Shown in pieces: positions 24,408-34,360 of a stretch of DNA of 64,000 nucleotides (the stretch's first letter is position 1; each line of letters begins with the position of its first letter). The stretch is from an uncultured bacterium (lineage in GTDB: Bacteria > Cyanobacteriota > Vampirovibrionia > Gastranaerophilales > Gastranaerophilaceae): positions 186,001 to 250,000 of the forward strand of contig CADBUY010000002.1 of the NCBI GenBank assembly GCA_902797965.1. Direction: 5' to 3'. Both the position numbers and the translations under genes were made by a program. The notes under the pieces were generated by a model. That model had not been told where the DNA came from, ran no database searches, and worked only from the letters and a program-made list of their open reading frames with translations.

Positions 24408-26102
24408 TTATATCAGTTTATTTCTTTGCAATTGATCAACAATATCTTTAATACCCTCTTTGGTCTTAGCAAAAAAGTCTTCTGCAAGACTATCATCCAT
24501 ACCTGACTGCATAACTTCTAATATGTTTGCCTGCATATAAAGATACATAAGGGATGAATTAACTATTGAAGAAATTAAAGCCGGTGAAAATGTATTTTTT
24601 GATAAAAGTTCTATTACTTTATTTATCAAAGCAAGCTCGTTTTGAGTCCATTTTTCAGTTTCCAGTTTAAACGGCTTTACATCACCAAGTTTTATTGATG
24701 TAGAATTCGATATACTAGTCAAAGGAATTGATTCAAACTTAACATTCTTAGCACCAGGGATAAGCGCACCAAAAGATGTTGTATTGTATACATTTGCATA
24801 GTCCAAATCTTTTATCAATGTCGCAAAGTGCTGAACAAATGCTGCATAGTCATCAGTTGTTAAAACATCTACTCCTGTTACAGAAGGAACAGCGCTTACA
24901 TGTTTCTCTATTGAATTAATTCTAATTTTATCCGCAGCAACCTTCTCAAACATTTCACCTGTTGAATAAACAGTTTCACCCTTGAATGCCAAGTCTACAC
25001 CTGCCAAAACAATTTTTGAGAATCCCATTTTTACTGCTGATACAAATGCAGCCGTTGTTGCAGAGCCGCCTGTTTCCTGAGTTTTTACAGATGGATTATA
25101 ATCAGAGATTTTCTTTACAACCGCATCACTTTCAGGGAATGATACAAAAACTTTTTTAAAGGTCTTTGTTAAAATTTCGCTATCAGAGTTTAAATTCATT
25201 ATACAATTTATTTTTGCAAGTTCTTCATCATTTGCAGTAATTGTTTTAAGCACATTTTTTGCATCCACACAAACTACAAAATCAGGATAAATTTCTCTGT
25301 CAAGCAAAGGTTTAAGAGCCTTGTTTACCGCAAAAATTACAAATTTTTCTCTATTATCTTTAATAAATCTCAAATTTTCAGCCAAAGAGGGGCCGGCAGC
25401 TACTATAAGTGCTGTTTCATCCGCAAATTTTCCATCAAGATCAGAAAGTTTATAAATATCTCTTTCATTAATCGTTTGAATATTATTAAGCGTATTTTGA
25501 AGCCAGAATTTTGAATATCTTGTAATTGTATTAATATCAACAGTTTTACTCTTACAAGTTTCATAAACTTTTTGAGTAAGTTCAAGCAACTGCTGACTTT
25601 TGACTATTGCGTAGTTTTTAAGATACACAACCTCTACTTTATCTTTTGTTATATATATTTCAGACAACTTTGCAATCAAAGCATCAAGATTATCAAATAT
25701 AAATACTCTTCCGCTTGCCAAATGTTCAGATATATCAACATTATTCAAAACAAAGTGCAATAACTTTGTATCAGGTTCATACACAAATATTCTTGAAGGA
25801 TATGTGTGAAAAACTTCGTCTAATTGGTAGCAAAGCCCAATACCAAAAGTTATAATAATATCATTTGGTCCCATAGGCTTTTTAATATTTTCTTTTAGCA
25901 TGTCCTGAACTGCTTTTCTTGGGTCATTCATGTCATCCAATGGTACATCGTTTTTCATTAATAAATAATCATTAGACGGTGTCATACAATATGAAATATC
26001 CCAGCGAGTTTCCTCAAGGCTCAATGCCTTTAATCTGGTTTTTAAATCTTCATTACTTAAATGCTCTAAATTCTTATCAAACATAATTACCTCAATCTTC
26101 AA
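24408..26102 (-). CDS. DUF115/Maf-like (motility accessory factor) glycosyltransferase-type protein
   Basis: A 564-residue protein. The central part carries ALIVAAGPSLAENL, then FVIFAVNKALKPLL and DFVVCVDAKN, the MptE-like Rossmann core of DUF115, followed by TGGSATTAAFVSAVKMGF and VLAGVDLAF. The N-terminal ~200 residues (NDIIITFGIGLCYQLDEV, IFVYEPD) form the extra domain of the Maf proteins that add nonulosonic acids to flagellin. No flagellar gene is present, so the acceptor is open; the pilin-like gene in the same operon is a possible target. Last gene of the rny operon. Confidence 0.8.
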   Translation of the reverse strand: MKIEVIMFDKNLEHLSNEDLKTRLKALSLEETRWDISYCMTPSNDYLLMKNDVPLDDMNDPRKAVQDMLKENIKKPMGPNDIIITFGIGLCYQLDEVFHTYPSRIFVYEPDTKLLHFVLNNVDISEHLASGRVFIFDNLDALIAKLSEIYITKDKVEVVYLKNYAIVKSQQLLELTQKVYETCKSKTVDINTITRYSKFWLQNTLNNIQTINERDIYKLSDLDGKFADETALIVAAGPSLAENLRFIKDNREKFVIFAVNKALKPLLDREIYPDFVVCVDAKNVLKTITANDEELAKINCIMNLNSDSEILTKTFKKVFVSFPESDAVVKKISDYNPSVKTQETGGSATTAAFVSAVKMGFSKIVLAGVDLAFKGETVYSTGEMFEKVAADKIRINSIEKHVSAVPSVTGVDVLTTDDYAAFVQHFATLIKDLDYANVYNTTSFGALIPGAKNVKFESIPLTSISNSTSIKLGDVKPFKLETEKWTQNELALINKVIELLSKNTFSPALISSIVNSSLMYLYMQANILEVMQSGMDDSLAEDFFAKTKEGIKDIVDQLQRNKLI

Positions 26103-26151
26103 TTAATACAATAAAATTACCATATTTTTTAAGAATTGTAAACAATTTCTA

Positions 26152-26727
26152 TCAGAATTTTCCCGAAAAACTCTGAATCTTCGAGTTATAATTCAATATA
26201 TAATTAACAACTTCATCAGGAGTGTTTGCAATCTTATACAAATTACCTGTTTCCTGTTTTGCGAATTTATTAACCATTATCGTTTCAAAAAACTTAACAA
26301 GATTATCATAAAAACCGTTTGTATTTAGTAATACAATCGGCTTGTTATTATATCCAAGCTGCTTTTGGACAATCATTTCAGATATTTCTTCCAATGTTCC
26401 AAATCCGCCTGCCAGAGCAACAACCGCATCAGAAATTTCGTCCATTTTGGCTTTTCTCTCACGCATTCCAGATGTCAAAATAAAGTCATCACAATCTTCA
26501 GGATTTCCATACCCCATATCATAGAGCCTATGCGGCATTACACCAATAATTTTTCCTCCGTTTGCTTTTACAGCAGAAGCACAGGCATACATCATCCCTA
26601 AGCGGCTTCCGCCATAAACAATATTCATTCCGTTTTTACCCATTAATTCGCCAAGTTTTGCAGCATCAGCATAAAAATTTCCGTCAAGATTATCAGATGA
26701 TGATGCAAACACGCAAACATTATTCAT
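26152..26727 (-). CDS. LOG-family nucleotide phosphoribohydrolase-like protein
   Basis: A 191-residue Rossmann protein of the TIGR00730/lysine-decarboxylase-like family that releases free bases from nucleoside 5'-monophosphates. VFASSSDNLDGNFYADA, GMNIVYGGSRLGMMYACA and MRERKAKMDEISDAVVALAGG match the family; AGGFGTLEEI is the catalytic PGGxGTxxE motif with Ala for Pro. Its start overlaps the pilin stop by one base, implying tight coupling. Physiological substrate unknown. Confidence 0.88.
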   Translation of the reverse strand: MNNVCVFASSSDNLDGNFYADAAKLGELMGKNGMNIVYGGSRLGMMYACASAVKANGGKIIGVMPHRLYDMGYGNPEDCDDFILTSGMRERKAKMDEISDAVVALAGGFGTLEEISEMIVQKQLGYNNKPIVLLNTNGFYDNLVKFFETIMVNKFAKQETGNLYKIANTPDEVVNYILNYNSKIQSFSGKF

Positions 26728-27305
26728 TAATTAAAACTTCCCCCGATTAAATAGTAATTTGAACAACACAACCCTGTACCTGATTTTGAACAATCCTGTT
26801 TTTGTGTAGCTACAGAATCATTTTTACAAAACGGCTCAAATTTATCAGTATAAATATTCAGACCAAACACATCTTTTCCCCAGACATTCGGACCGACCTG
26901 ACCATTAACATCATACATAAGAACACCTAATACTCCGTCTTGCGGTGCATCATACAATTTGTATGCAACGGTCGCGTTTGAGTATGTCAGAGCAAAATCA
27001 GGGAATCTGTATGCACTACCAGGGAATGTACCATTCATATATGTAATCTTATATGGTTCTGCATTAGATTTGATTTCTTTTTTCATAGTTTCATTAAATA
27101 CTTTATTAAAAGCAAAATCTTCATTTTCCTTTTGAGTATTTACAGAATAAATAATATTACCAAAATCACTCTGAACATTACGCCATCTTGCAGCATTTTT
27201 CGCCTGCAATGTGTCATCCAGAGATAACGGTGCAACTAAAAATGCAACTATCAGAAATATTACAAATAATATTGAAACCTCTACTATTGTGAACGCTTTT
27301 TTCAT
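26727..27305 (-). CDS. Type IV pilin/pseudopilin-like protein
   Basis: A 192-residue protein with a class-III leader: short basic MKKA, then FTIVEVSILFVIFLIVAFLV with Glu at mature position 5, the prepilin-peptidase and methylation signature. The globular part ends in a Cys-rich tail (CKNDSVATQKQDCSK, GLCCSNYY) that could form disulfides. It may be a minor pilin or pseudopilin of a type IV pilus or secretion system. The other pilus genes are not in the window. It sits inside the rny-ymdB-PHP-LOG operon with 21-bp and 1-bp junctions. Confidence 0.85.
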   Translation of the reverse strand: MKKAFTIVEVSILFVIFLIVAFLVAPLSLDDTLQAKNAARWRNVQSDFGNIIYSVNTQKENEDFAFNKVFNETMKKEIKSNAEPYKITYMNGTFPGSAYRFPDFALTYSNATVAYKLYDAPQDGVLGVLMYDVNGQVGPNVWGKDVFGLNIYTDKFEPFCKNDSVATQKQDCSKSGTGLCCSNYYLIGGSFN

Positions 27306-27326
27306 ATATACTCTCTCTTTTTATTT

Positions 27327-28178
27327 TTAGCCTGCCAAGTCAATATTTTTCTTCTCTTTTATCAAGCCATCATATATCCACTCAGGGACAAAGTTTTTAC
27401 CCAGAATAATTTGTCCGTTCATAATATTTGGTGCATGAAAATCTGAACCACCTGTTACGATTAAACCAAGATTTTCAGCCATTGTTGAAAAATATTCTAC
27501 TATAGCAGGAGAATGTTTTCTATGATATGCTTCTATCCCTCTTAGACCGCAATTCATCAGTTCTTTAATAAGTTTCTCAGCAATATCAATATCATAAGGA
27601 TGGGCAATAACAGGGATTCCGCCAGCATCATATATAATCTCAACAGCATCAAAAGGAGAAACAGTTTTACGTTCTACGTAGACTGGTGAGTCTTTATGAA
27701 TATATTTGCTATAGGCTTCCATTACGTTGCTTGTCCCACCAACATTTGTTATAGCTTTTGCAATATGCGGACGCCCAATACTACCGCCTTCTGCTACCAT
27801 GTCTTTTACGTCTTCAAAAGCTATTTTTATACCCTCTTTCTTTGCCAAAAGTCGCAAAATTTCTTTGGTTTGTTTTATACGAGCCTGCTGCTGAGTTTTA
27901 AGCAATGCTTTAAAATCACTTTTTGTTGCATCAGCAAAATAACCCAAAATATGAACTTCATAGTCCTTATACAGAGTATTTACCTCAATTCCGGGAATTA
28001 ATTTTAAGTTTATATTTTTAGAATTTATATAGTCTTGCGCTACCTTGTATGACAAAACATTGTCATGATCTGTTAGTGCAATTACTTCCAATCCTGCATC
28101 AACCGCCAAATCAACAATTTTTTCCGGAGAAAAAACGCCGTCAGAATAGTAGGTGTGTATGTGAAAATCACCTTTCAT
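27327..28178 (-). CDS. PHP-domain phosphoesterase
   Basis: A 283-residue metal-dependent phosphoesterase. DFHIHTYYSDGVFSPEKIVDLA, IALTDHDN, LIPGIEVN, GRPHIAKAI, VIAHPYD and VTGGSDFHAPN supply the His/Asp/Glu ligands of the PHP site. It resembles YciV/TrpH (RNase AM), which removes 5'-terminal nucleotides and hydrolyses 3',5'-nucleoside bisphosphates. Placement right after rny and ymdB supports a role in RNA or nucleotide turnover. Confidence 0.9.
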   Translation of the reverse strand: MKGDFHIHTYYSDGVFSPEKIVDLAVDAGLEVIALTDHDNVLSYKVAQDYINSKNINLKLIPGIEVNTLYKDYEVHILGYFADATKSDFKALLKTQQQARIKQTKEILRLLAKKEGIKIAFEDVKDMVAEGGSIGRPHIAKAITNVGGTSNVMEAYSKYIHKDSPVYVERKTVSPFDAVEIIYDAGGIPVIAHPYDIDIAEKLIKELMNCGLRGIEAYHRKHSPAIVEYFSTMAENLGLIVTGGSDFHAPNIMNGQIILGKNFVPEWIYDGLIKEKKNIDLAG

Positions 28179-28213
28179 AGTACACCCCCCTTTTAGGAAT
28201 TATGACAATTTTT

Positions 28214-29056
28214 TTATTCATCATTTACTCCACCACTTTCATTTTTATTATCTATCATTACATTAATTCTTTTTATCTGTGTTGATTTTGTTCTATCAAT
28301 AAGAACCTCAACACCATTAATTTGAGCAAGTGAAGACTCTGCAATCTCATACCTTTCAGGCAAACTTGTTGATAATCTGCGTAATGAAGTTTCATATTCC
28401 ATTCCGATTACACTTTCCACCGTCCCGCAAAAACCCGCATCCGTAATATATGCCATTCCCTCGTATATTTTTTCATCTGCAGTCTGAACATGCGTATGCG
28501 TTCCAAAAAAGCCCTTGATTAAAGCATTGTCTTCTGTATTATATGTATGCGCTAAATATTTTGAAAAACATATTTTTTCAGCAGTCGCTTCTGCATGAAA
28601 ATCTATAATTATATGTTCTACACCTTGTTCTTTTAATCTTTCAATCTCCTGAGTTACAACTTGCCAAGGAGAATCAATAGGAGGCATAAATACTCTGCCA
28701 AGAGCATTTATAACTGCTAATTTTTGTTCGTTTATTTCAAAAACTTGTGAACCGACTCCTCTTGTTCCCGATGGATAATTAATAGGACGGACTAAATTTT
28801 TAGCTTCATCAATATATTCATAAATATCTTTTTTATCCCAGATATGATTACCGGAAGTAAAACAATCTATACCTGCTTCCGATAATTCTTCATAATTTTT
28901 TTTAGTTAAACCAAAACCATGAGAAGCATTTTCAATATTAGCTACAACAAAATCAGGTTTTTCTTTTAAAGACGCAATATACGACTTAACGGCAGTTCGT
29001 CCTTGTCTGCCGGTTATATCGCCTAAAAATAGTATTTTTATTGTATCTTCAGACAT
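28214..29056 (-). CDS. ymdB: YmdB-family metallophosphoesterase
   Basis: A 280-residue calcineurin-like phosphodiesterase (TIGR00282 group), known in Bacillus to hydrolyse 2',3'-cyclic and 3',5'-cyclic nucleotides. LFLGDITGRQGRTAV, NIENASHGFGLTKKN, TSGNHIWDK, IIDFHAEATAEK and FFGTHTHVQTADE are the metal-ligand motifs in the usual order. It lies 21 bp after rny, the conserved rny-ymdB pairing. AGAAGG lies upstream of the ATG. Confidence 0.95.
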   Translation of the reverse strand: MSEDTIKILFLGDITGRQGRTAVKSYIASLKEKPDFVVANIENASHGFGLTKKNYEELSEAGIDCFTSGNHIWDKKDIYEYIDEAKNLVRPINYPSGTRGVGSQVFEINEQKLAVINALGRVFMPPIDSPWQVVTQEIERLKEQGVEHIIIDFHAEATAEKICFSKYLAHTYNTEDNALIKGFFGTHTHVQTADEKIYEGMAYITDAGFCGTVESVIGMEYETSLRRLSTSLPERYEIAESSLAQINGVEVLIDRTKSTQIKRINVMIDNKNESGGVNDE

Positions 29057-29077
29057 AATAGAAGAACCTTTCCCGTC

Positions 29078-30598
29078 CTATTTTGCAATTTCTGTTGTTC
29101 TGAATTCTCTAACTACCGTAACTTTTATTTGTCCCGGATAATCAAGTTCATCTTCAATTTTCTTTGCAATATCTCTTGCAAGTTTTTGCGAAGCTAAATC
29201 ATCAAACATTTCCGATTGAACAATTACACGAACTTCACGACCTGCTTGAACTGCAAACGATTGTTTTATACCTTCATAACTGTTAACAATCTCTTCAATT
29301 TTTTGTAATCTCTTAATGTAGATTTCTAAAGTATCACGTCTTGCTCCCGGACGTCCTGCTGATATTGCATCAGCAAGTTTAACAAGAACAGCTTCTATTG
29401 TATTAGCTGTAACATCATCGTGGTGAGCTTCAATTGCATGAATAATATCCGGTTTTTCACCGTATCTTGAAGCAAGCTCTACTCCAAGTTGTATGTGTGT
29501 TCCTTCTTGTGTTTGATCTACTGCTTTACCGATATCATGCAGAAGCCCTGCACGTTTTGCTACATAAACATTTGCACCAAGCTCTGCCGCTAACATTCCT
29601 GCAATGTGACCTACTTCCAGAGAGTGTTTTAAAACATTTTGACCATAACTTGTTCTATAGTATAATCTTCCAAGGTTTTTAATAAGTTCTTTATTTAACC
29701 CCATTATGCCCATATCAACTGCAGCATTTTCACCCTCTTTCATTATTTTCTTTTCAACTTCTTCTCTTGATTTTTCAACCATTTCTTCTATTCTTACAGG
29801 GTGAATACGACCGTCTTGTATAAGTTTTTCTAATGCCAGTTTTGCAATCTCTCGTCTTACAGGGTCGAAAGAAGAAAGAACAACGGCTTCCGGAGTATCA
29901 TCAATAATTAAATCAACACCCGTTAATGTTTCCAGAGTTCTTATGTTTCTTCCTTCTCTACCGATAATTCTTCCTTTCATTTCATCATTTGGAAGTGATA
30001 CTACAGAAACTGTTGACTCTACAACTTGTTCCATCATGCATCTTTGCATTGTTGTTGAAAGAATTTCTTTTGATTTTTCCAAAGCATCTTCTCTGATTTT
30101 TGCTTCATTTTCTCGGATTAATTGCATTTGCTCTTGTGCTAAATCACTTTTCAATTGTTCCATAAGCATTTTTTTAGCGTCTTCAGCACTCAAACCTGCT
30201 ATTCTTTCAAGTTCAGCTGTCTGTTTTTGAACAATATCAGCAAGAAAATCTTCTTTCTCTATTAGCTGATCTTTCATTTTATCAAGTTCAGCTTCTTTAT
30301 CAGTAATTTCCTGAATTTTATTTTCTAACACATCTTCACGCTTACTCAATTTATTTTCTATTTGAGCAAACTCTCTTCTTCGTTCTCTTTCATCTTCATT
30401 TAATTGTTCTCTTTCATTTTGCAAAGCTTCTTTTGCCTTAATAAGAGCTTCTTTTTGCATTATAGATTCACGTTCCTGTAAATCTTTTTTTGCAATATCA
30501 GTCTGTGTTCGAAGATCTCTATACTTCAAACCGAGTACGACAATAACAGCAACCAAAATTACGGTCACTACTATTGCAGCTGTGAGCATTCCGTTCAT
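29078..30598 (-). CDS. rny: Ribonuclease Y
   Basis: A 506-residue membrane-anchored endoribonuclease that starts mRNA decay. Residues ~5-24 form the single transmembrane helix ([20 protein letters not shown]). Residues ~30-190 are a long charged coiled coil. A KH domain ([20 protein letters not shown]) follows, then the HD phosphohydrolase core ([33 protein letters not shown]). Length is typical. First gene of the six-gene operon ending with the DUF115 gene. Confidence 0.97.
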   Translation of the reverse strand: MNGMLTAAIVVTVILVAVIVVLGLKYRDLRTQTDIAKKDLQERESIMQKEALIKAKEALQNEREQLNEDERERRREFAQIENKLSKREDVLENKIQEITDKEAELDKMKDQLIEKEDFLADIVQKQTAELERIAGLSAEDAKKMLMEQLKSDLAQEQMQLIRENEAKIREDALEKSKEILSTTMQRCMMEQVVESTVSVVSLPNDEMKGRIIGREGRNIRTLETLTGVDLIIDDTPEAVVLSSFDPVRREIAKLALEKLIQDGRIHPVRIEEMVEKSREEVEKKIMKEGENAAVDMGIMGLNKELIKNLGRLYYRTSYGQNVLKHSLEVGHIAGMLAAELGANVYVAKRAGLLHDIGKAVDQTQEGTHIQLGVELASRYGEKPDIIHAIEAHHDDVTANTIEAVLVKLADAISAGRPGARRDTLEIYIKRLQKIEEIVNSYEGIKQSFAVQAGREVRVIVQSEMFDDLASQKLARDIAKKIEDELDYPGQIKVTVVREFRTTEIAK

Positions 30599-30852
30599 GC
30601 GGCACCTTTTCTCTTTCTATTTTTTATATATACACGACATTCGGGCACATATAACCTACCCGAAAATTATTAATATTCAATAACAACCTTTTCTATCGCA
30701 TATATTTTCAAAAATTTTATCTACTACTATACTTTTATCATATCATATATTAATTCATTTGTATACACTTAATAGTAAATATATTAAACAAAATTTATGA
30801 TTTACAAATATCTTGTATTTATAGTAAAATATTGACCAAAGGAGTACATATA

Positions 30853-31845
30853 ATGACATTATCCGTACAAAATTCGCAAAAAGAATTAGATCGGTTATCC
30901 GCAATTAAAACAATTGATTCTGAGATTGAAGCTCTAAACGAGTTAAAAAAATCTCTGGATGCTGATTCTCTAACGCAGGCTTTAGATCTTATGCAAAATG
31001 CAAGCAGCAATAAAGGAAAAATTATTATAACCGGTATGGGTAAATCCGGACATATCGGAAAAAAGATTGCGGCATCTCTTGCTTCAACCGGAACTCCGTC
31101 TTTTTTTGTGCATCCTGCTGAAGCCAGCCACGGCGATTTGGGAATGATTACTGAAGATGATGTTGTTGTAGCTATTTCGAATAGCGGTGAATCAAAAGAA
31201 TTAATTGATATTTTAAATTACTGTAAAAGATTTGGAATTACAATAATTGCCGTTACAAAAAATCCTGACAGTTCTCTCGGTAAAGCAGGTAATATAGTCC
31301 TTGAACTTCCAAACAACGGAGAGGCTTGTCCACTCGGACTGGCTCCGACTAATTCAACAACGGCAACACTGGTTTTAGGCGACATTTTAACGGTTGGATT
31401 AATTGAAAGAAACGGTTTCTCTAAAGAAGATTTTAATGACAGACACCCGGGGGGTAAATTAGGTTCTATTCTAAAAAGAGTTTCCGACCTTATGCATGTG
31501 GGTTCTGAAATGCCTATTCTTGAAGAACATTCTAATATGCAGGCCGTCCTTTTGGAAATGACTTCAAAGAGATTAGGATGTGTTGGTTTTATAAACAATA
31601 TTGGAGAATTAACAGGTATTTTAACAGATGGTGATTTAAGAAGATGCTTATCTGCTGACATTCTAAACTCTAAAGCAATTGACTTAATGACCAAAAATCC
31701 GAAAACAATTTCTCCTAATGCAATGACAGCTGAAGCTCTTAAACTTATGCACGACAAAAAAATTACAAACTTATTTGTTCTTGAAAACAAAAAACCAATC
31801 GGTGTAATCCATATTCATGACTTATTAAATAATGGTGTTGCATAG
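30853..31845 (+). CDS. kdsD: Arabinose-5-phosphate isomerase (KdsD/KpsF)
   Basis: A 330-residue enzyme that converts ribulose-5-P to arabinose-5-P, the first step to Kdo for lipopolysaccharide. The SIS domain spans residues ~40-185 (IIITGMGKSGHIGKKIAASL, STGTPSFFVHPAEASHGDLG, SNSGESKEL, DRHPGGKLGS), followed by two CBS repeats (SDLMHVGSEMPIL, GILTDGDLRR, DLMTKNPKTI). I choose the ATG at 30853, with GGAG eight bases upstream, over a TTG seven codons earlier. A GGGGTAAAT 9-mer lies in the HPGGKLG codons. Confidence 0.95.
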   Translation: MTLSVQNSQKELDRLSAIKTIDSEIEALNELKKSLDADSLTQALDLMQNASSNKGKIIITGMGKSGHIGKKIAASLASTGTPSFFVHPAEASHGDLGMITEDDVVVAISNSGESKELIDILNYCKRFGITIIAVTKNPDSSLGKAGNIVLELPNNGEACPLGLAPTNSTTATLVLGDILTVGLIERNGFSKEDFNDRHPGGKLGSILKRVSDLMHVGSEMPILEEHSNMQAVLLEMTSKRLGCVGFINNIGELTGILTDGDLRRCLSADILNSKAIDLMTKNPKTISPNAMTAEALKLMHDKKITNLFVLENKKPIGVIHIHDLLNNGVA

Positions 31846-31944
31846 AAAATTTTGTTAACTTTTGCAAAAATAAATTTTGATATAACTTGTATATCACTAA
31901 AAAAGAGTTAACATGATAATAGAGGTTACTATAAGAGTAGTTCT

Positions 31945-32316
31945 ATGAGTTTGTTATCTTCAATTGACACATCACAATTTACCACCCCATATACTGCTTC
32001 GCAAGAAATAAGCCCATTTCAACCGATACAGGCGATTGATGATGCAAAGCGCGAAACACCTAATGTTGCGGCTGAAGATGCAGAGACCCCCAAAGTTGAC
32101 CTGAGTAACTATTATTCTAATGTTCTACCGCCCAGTACAAACAATAGTCTTGAAAGCGACCTTGCACATGTTGCAGAAGATTTTAGCAACGCAGTTACTT
32201 CTGCTGTAGAAAATGGCATGAATCCGCAAGATGCAGTTTATCTTCAAAAAGCTAAAACAGCTTACAAAGCTATGATTAACATAGTCAACAACTCTAATTT
32301 TGAACTAACCATTTAG
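31945..32316 (+). CDS. Hypothetical protein with disordered N-terminus
   Basis: A 123-residue protein I do not recognise. The first ~70 residues are rich in Ser, Thr, Pro and Ala (SQFTTPYTASQEISPFQP) and probably unstructured. The C-terminal ~50 (ESDLAHVAEDFSNAVTSAVE, DAVYLQKAKTAYKAMINIVN) look helical. It follows kdsD by 99 bp on the same strand and ends 9 bp from a convergent gene. No signal peptide, no Cys. Confidence 0.55.
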   Translation: MSLLSSIDTSQFTTPYTASQEISPFQPIQAIDDAKRETPNVAAEDAETPKVDLSNYYSNVLPPSTNNSLESDLAHVAEDFSNAVTSAVENGMNPQDAVYLQKAKTAYKAMINIVNNSNFELTI

Positions 32317-32325
32317 CTTTTATAT

Positions 32326-32958
32326 TTAAAAACCAAACAGCCACTTATAGAATTGGTGAATGTTTGCATTCATGCAAGCATAGAATTGTGCAATCAATAA
32401 AAGCACTACAAGCAAAAACATTTGCGGAGATTTCCAGTTAAAATACTCATGAATTTGCATAACCCTTGCCTTATATGTATCAATAAAATGAATTAAATAT
32501 AAAATATTAAATATTACAATATAAAACGGATTATATTCTATTAACACATCATAAGTCTGCCGTGTATATTTTTGAATGATACGAATTACACGATATGTCA
32601 AAAGAATGTTTATAACTATCTGCACAATAACCATTATTGAAGCTATATGTATCATAGAATATTTGCATGTAAAAATTACATAAGCTGCGAAATTAAGCAT
32701 TAAAAGAATAACCAGCCAATTAAATTTCAGTCGGTCTTTAGCTCCCTTTGCCATTAATGTAAGGGGTTTTGCATTTATAAAAAACCAAATAGTTCCAAAC
32801 AAACCAAATGTTAAAACCTCTAATGCAATAAAAGGAGCAAACTCTTTAAACCGCAAATTAAGTTCCGGCTCCGCAAACAATGAATTGCAGACTGGACATC
32901 TGTAAGCATCGGTTTCTACAATATTACCGCAAAACGGACAATTAATTTTTTCGTTCAT
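32326..32958 (-). CDS. Zinc-ribbon multi-pass membrane protein
   Basis: A 210-residue protein. Residues 4-21 form a zinc ribbon (CPFCGNIVETDAYRCPVC). About five hydrophobic segments follow (FIALEVLTFGLFGTIWFFIN, LVILLMLNFAAYVIFTC, IASIMVIVQIVINILLTY, FYIVIFNILYLIHFI, MFLLVVLLLIAQFYACM), with a charged internal loop. The layout is like other bacterial zinc-ribbon plus DUF4234-like proteins of unknown function. Last gene of the argS-nth operon, 30 bp after nth. Confidence 0.7.
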   Translation of the reverse strand: MNEKINCPFCGNIVETDAYRCPVCNSLFAEPELNLRFKEFAPFIALEVLTFGLFGTIWFFINAKPLTLMAKGAKDRLKFNWLVILLMLNFAAYVIFTCKYSMIHIASIMVIVQIVINILLTYRVIRIIQKYTRQTYDVLIEYNPFYIVIFNILYLIHFIDTYKARVMQIHEYFNWKSPQMFLLVVLLLIAQFYACMNANIHQFYKWLFGF

Positions 32959-32988
32959 TATTTTTCTCTCTTTTTTTATTCTATCATA

Positions 32989-33642
32989 TTATATCTTTTT
33001 TGCGCAATACTCTTCTATTGGACAGGCAGAACAGTTCGGTTTTATCGGCTTACAGACATTTTGTCCATGAGTAACTATTAATGTATTTATATCAATCCAG
33101 TGTTTGACGGGAAGTTTTTCTCTCAGTGCAAACTCCGTTTCTTCAGGATTTTTTGTTTTTACATACCCCAAGCGGTTAAAAATTCTGTGAACATGAACAT
33201 CCACGCAAATTGCAGGCTTATTAAATCCCCTTGCAAGCACAAGATTTGCAGTTTTTCTGCCAACGCCATTAAATTTACACAATTCCTCAATCTCATCCGG
33301 AACTTTTCCGTCAAGCTCTTCAACAATTTGTCTTGATAATTCTATAATCTGCCTTGCCTTATTTTCATAAAATCCGACAGGATAAATAGCATGAGCTAAA
33401 TCCTCTACATTTACCCTCATCATTTCCTGAGGAGTTTTTGCAAGTTCCAGCATTCTGAGCGTTGCAGGATAAGTTGTTTTATCATTTGTTCTCAAACTTA
33501 AAATACATCCGATTAAAACAAGATATGGATCATTAAAAGAGTCCATCAAATGAACAAATTCACTCCTTGGCTGATTTGCATCCTTGAGTTTTTGAACAAC
33601 TTCATCAATATTAAATGTTTTATCTGTTATTTTTTTAGCCAC
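32989..33642 (-). CDS. nth: Endonuclease III
   Basis: A 217-residue DNA glycosylase/AP lyase for oxidised pyrimidines. The helix-hairpin-helix is LCKFNGVGRKTANLVLARGF with the catalytic Lys; the GPD aspartate is in CVDVHVHRIFNRLG. The 4Fe-4S loop C-x6-C-x2-C-x5-C is at the C-terminus (CKPIKPNCSACPIEEYC). Its start overlaps the upstream hydrolase gene by 16 bp. Confidence 0.97.
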   Translation of the reverse strand: MAKKITDKTFNIDEVVQKLKDANQPRSEFVHLMDSFNDPYLVLIGCILSLRTNDKTTYPATLRMLELAKTPQEMMRVNVEDLAHAIYPVGFYENKARQIIELSRQIVEELDGKVPDEIEELCKFNGVGRKTANLVLARGFNKPAICVDVHVHRIFNRLGYVKTKNPEETEFALREKLPVKHWIDINTLIVTHGQNVCKPIKPNCSACPIEEYCAKKI

Positions 33643-34346
33643 TCAATACACCTTCTTGTAAAATCTTCTTTATTATATAAATACAAATCTTCCGCATGAA
33701 TACCATCCTCATACAATTGAAATTCTTTTGCACAAACAGCTTGTTTATATATTTCCTCTGTATGCGTATAATAGACAGTCGGATCTTTTTTCCCTGCGAT
33801 AAATAAAGTTGGAGCTGTGACATCCTTTATTATATCTATCGGTTTAATCTTTTTATGCGGGAATATATCAGGTCTGATTGATAAAAATCTTTCAAGTTCA
33901 AATTTTTTGAATGTTTCACCCCAAGCTTCTTTTTTCCACATGTGATTTTCTATTTTATCGAAATCCGAATGCGGAGAAACTGCAATAATTTTATTTACAT
34001 TATTATAATTTGCTCCATAAATCAGAACAAGTCCTCCTCCCAACGAAAATCCTGCCAAAAATATTTTTTTATAACCTTGAATTTCTGCATATTTTACAGC
34101 TGCATGCAAATCCATTAATTCTTTGGAAGTAAAAGTATAAAGTCCTTTACTTTTACCATGCCCTCTAAAATCAAGACAATATACATCATATTCAGAGAAA
34201 AACATTTCGGATATTTGTTTAAAAGCCTTAGAGTCCTTGGTCATACACCAACCCGGAGCAACAATAACAACCGCTTCTCTACCTTTTGTATATTTATTGA
34301 AAGCTATTTCAACATTATCCTCTGTTAAAACTCTTATTTCTTCCAC
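33627..34346 (-). CDS. Alpha/beta-hydrolase (BAAT/lysophospholipase-like)
   Basis: A 239-residue cytoplasmic serine hydrolase. VVIVAPGWCMTKDSKAF is the oxyanion strand, VYCLDFRGHGKSKG the typical loop, and LAGFSLGGGLVLIYG has the GxSxG nucleophile. FIAGKKDPTV supplies the acid and DGIHAEDLY the His. Small acyl esters or amides are likely substrates, not determinable here. Overlaps nth by 16 bp and follows the NFKG small-protein gene by 14 bp. Confidence 0.85.
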   Translation of the reverse strand: MEEIRVLTEDNVEIAFNKYTKGREAVVIVAPGWCMTKDSKAFKQISEMFFSEYDVYCLDFRGHGKSKGLYTFTSKELMDLHAAVKYAEIQGYKKIFLAGFSLGGGLVLIYGANYNNVNKIIAVSPHSDFDKIENHMWKKEAWGETFKKFELERFLSIRPDIFPHKKIKPIDIIKDVTAPTLFIAGKKDPTVYYTHTEEIYKQAVCAKEFQLYEDGIHAEDLYLYNKEDFTRRCIEWLKK

Positions 34347-34360
34347 ATTTGTACCTTTTT

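Noticed and set aside
24408..26102. Evidence for a flagellar locus
   Set aside because: The DUF115/Maf-like protein alone is not enough; no flagellar genes are nearby.
31218..31790. 190-codon minus-strand frame
   Set aside because: Fully antisense to the SIS and CBS domains of kdsD, which are unmistakable.
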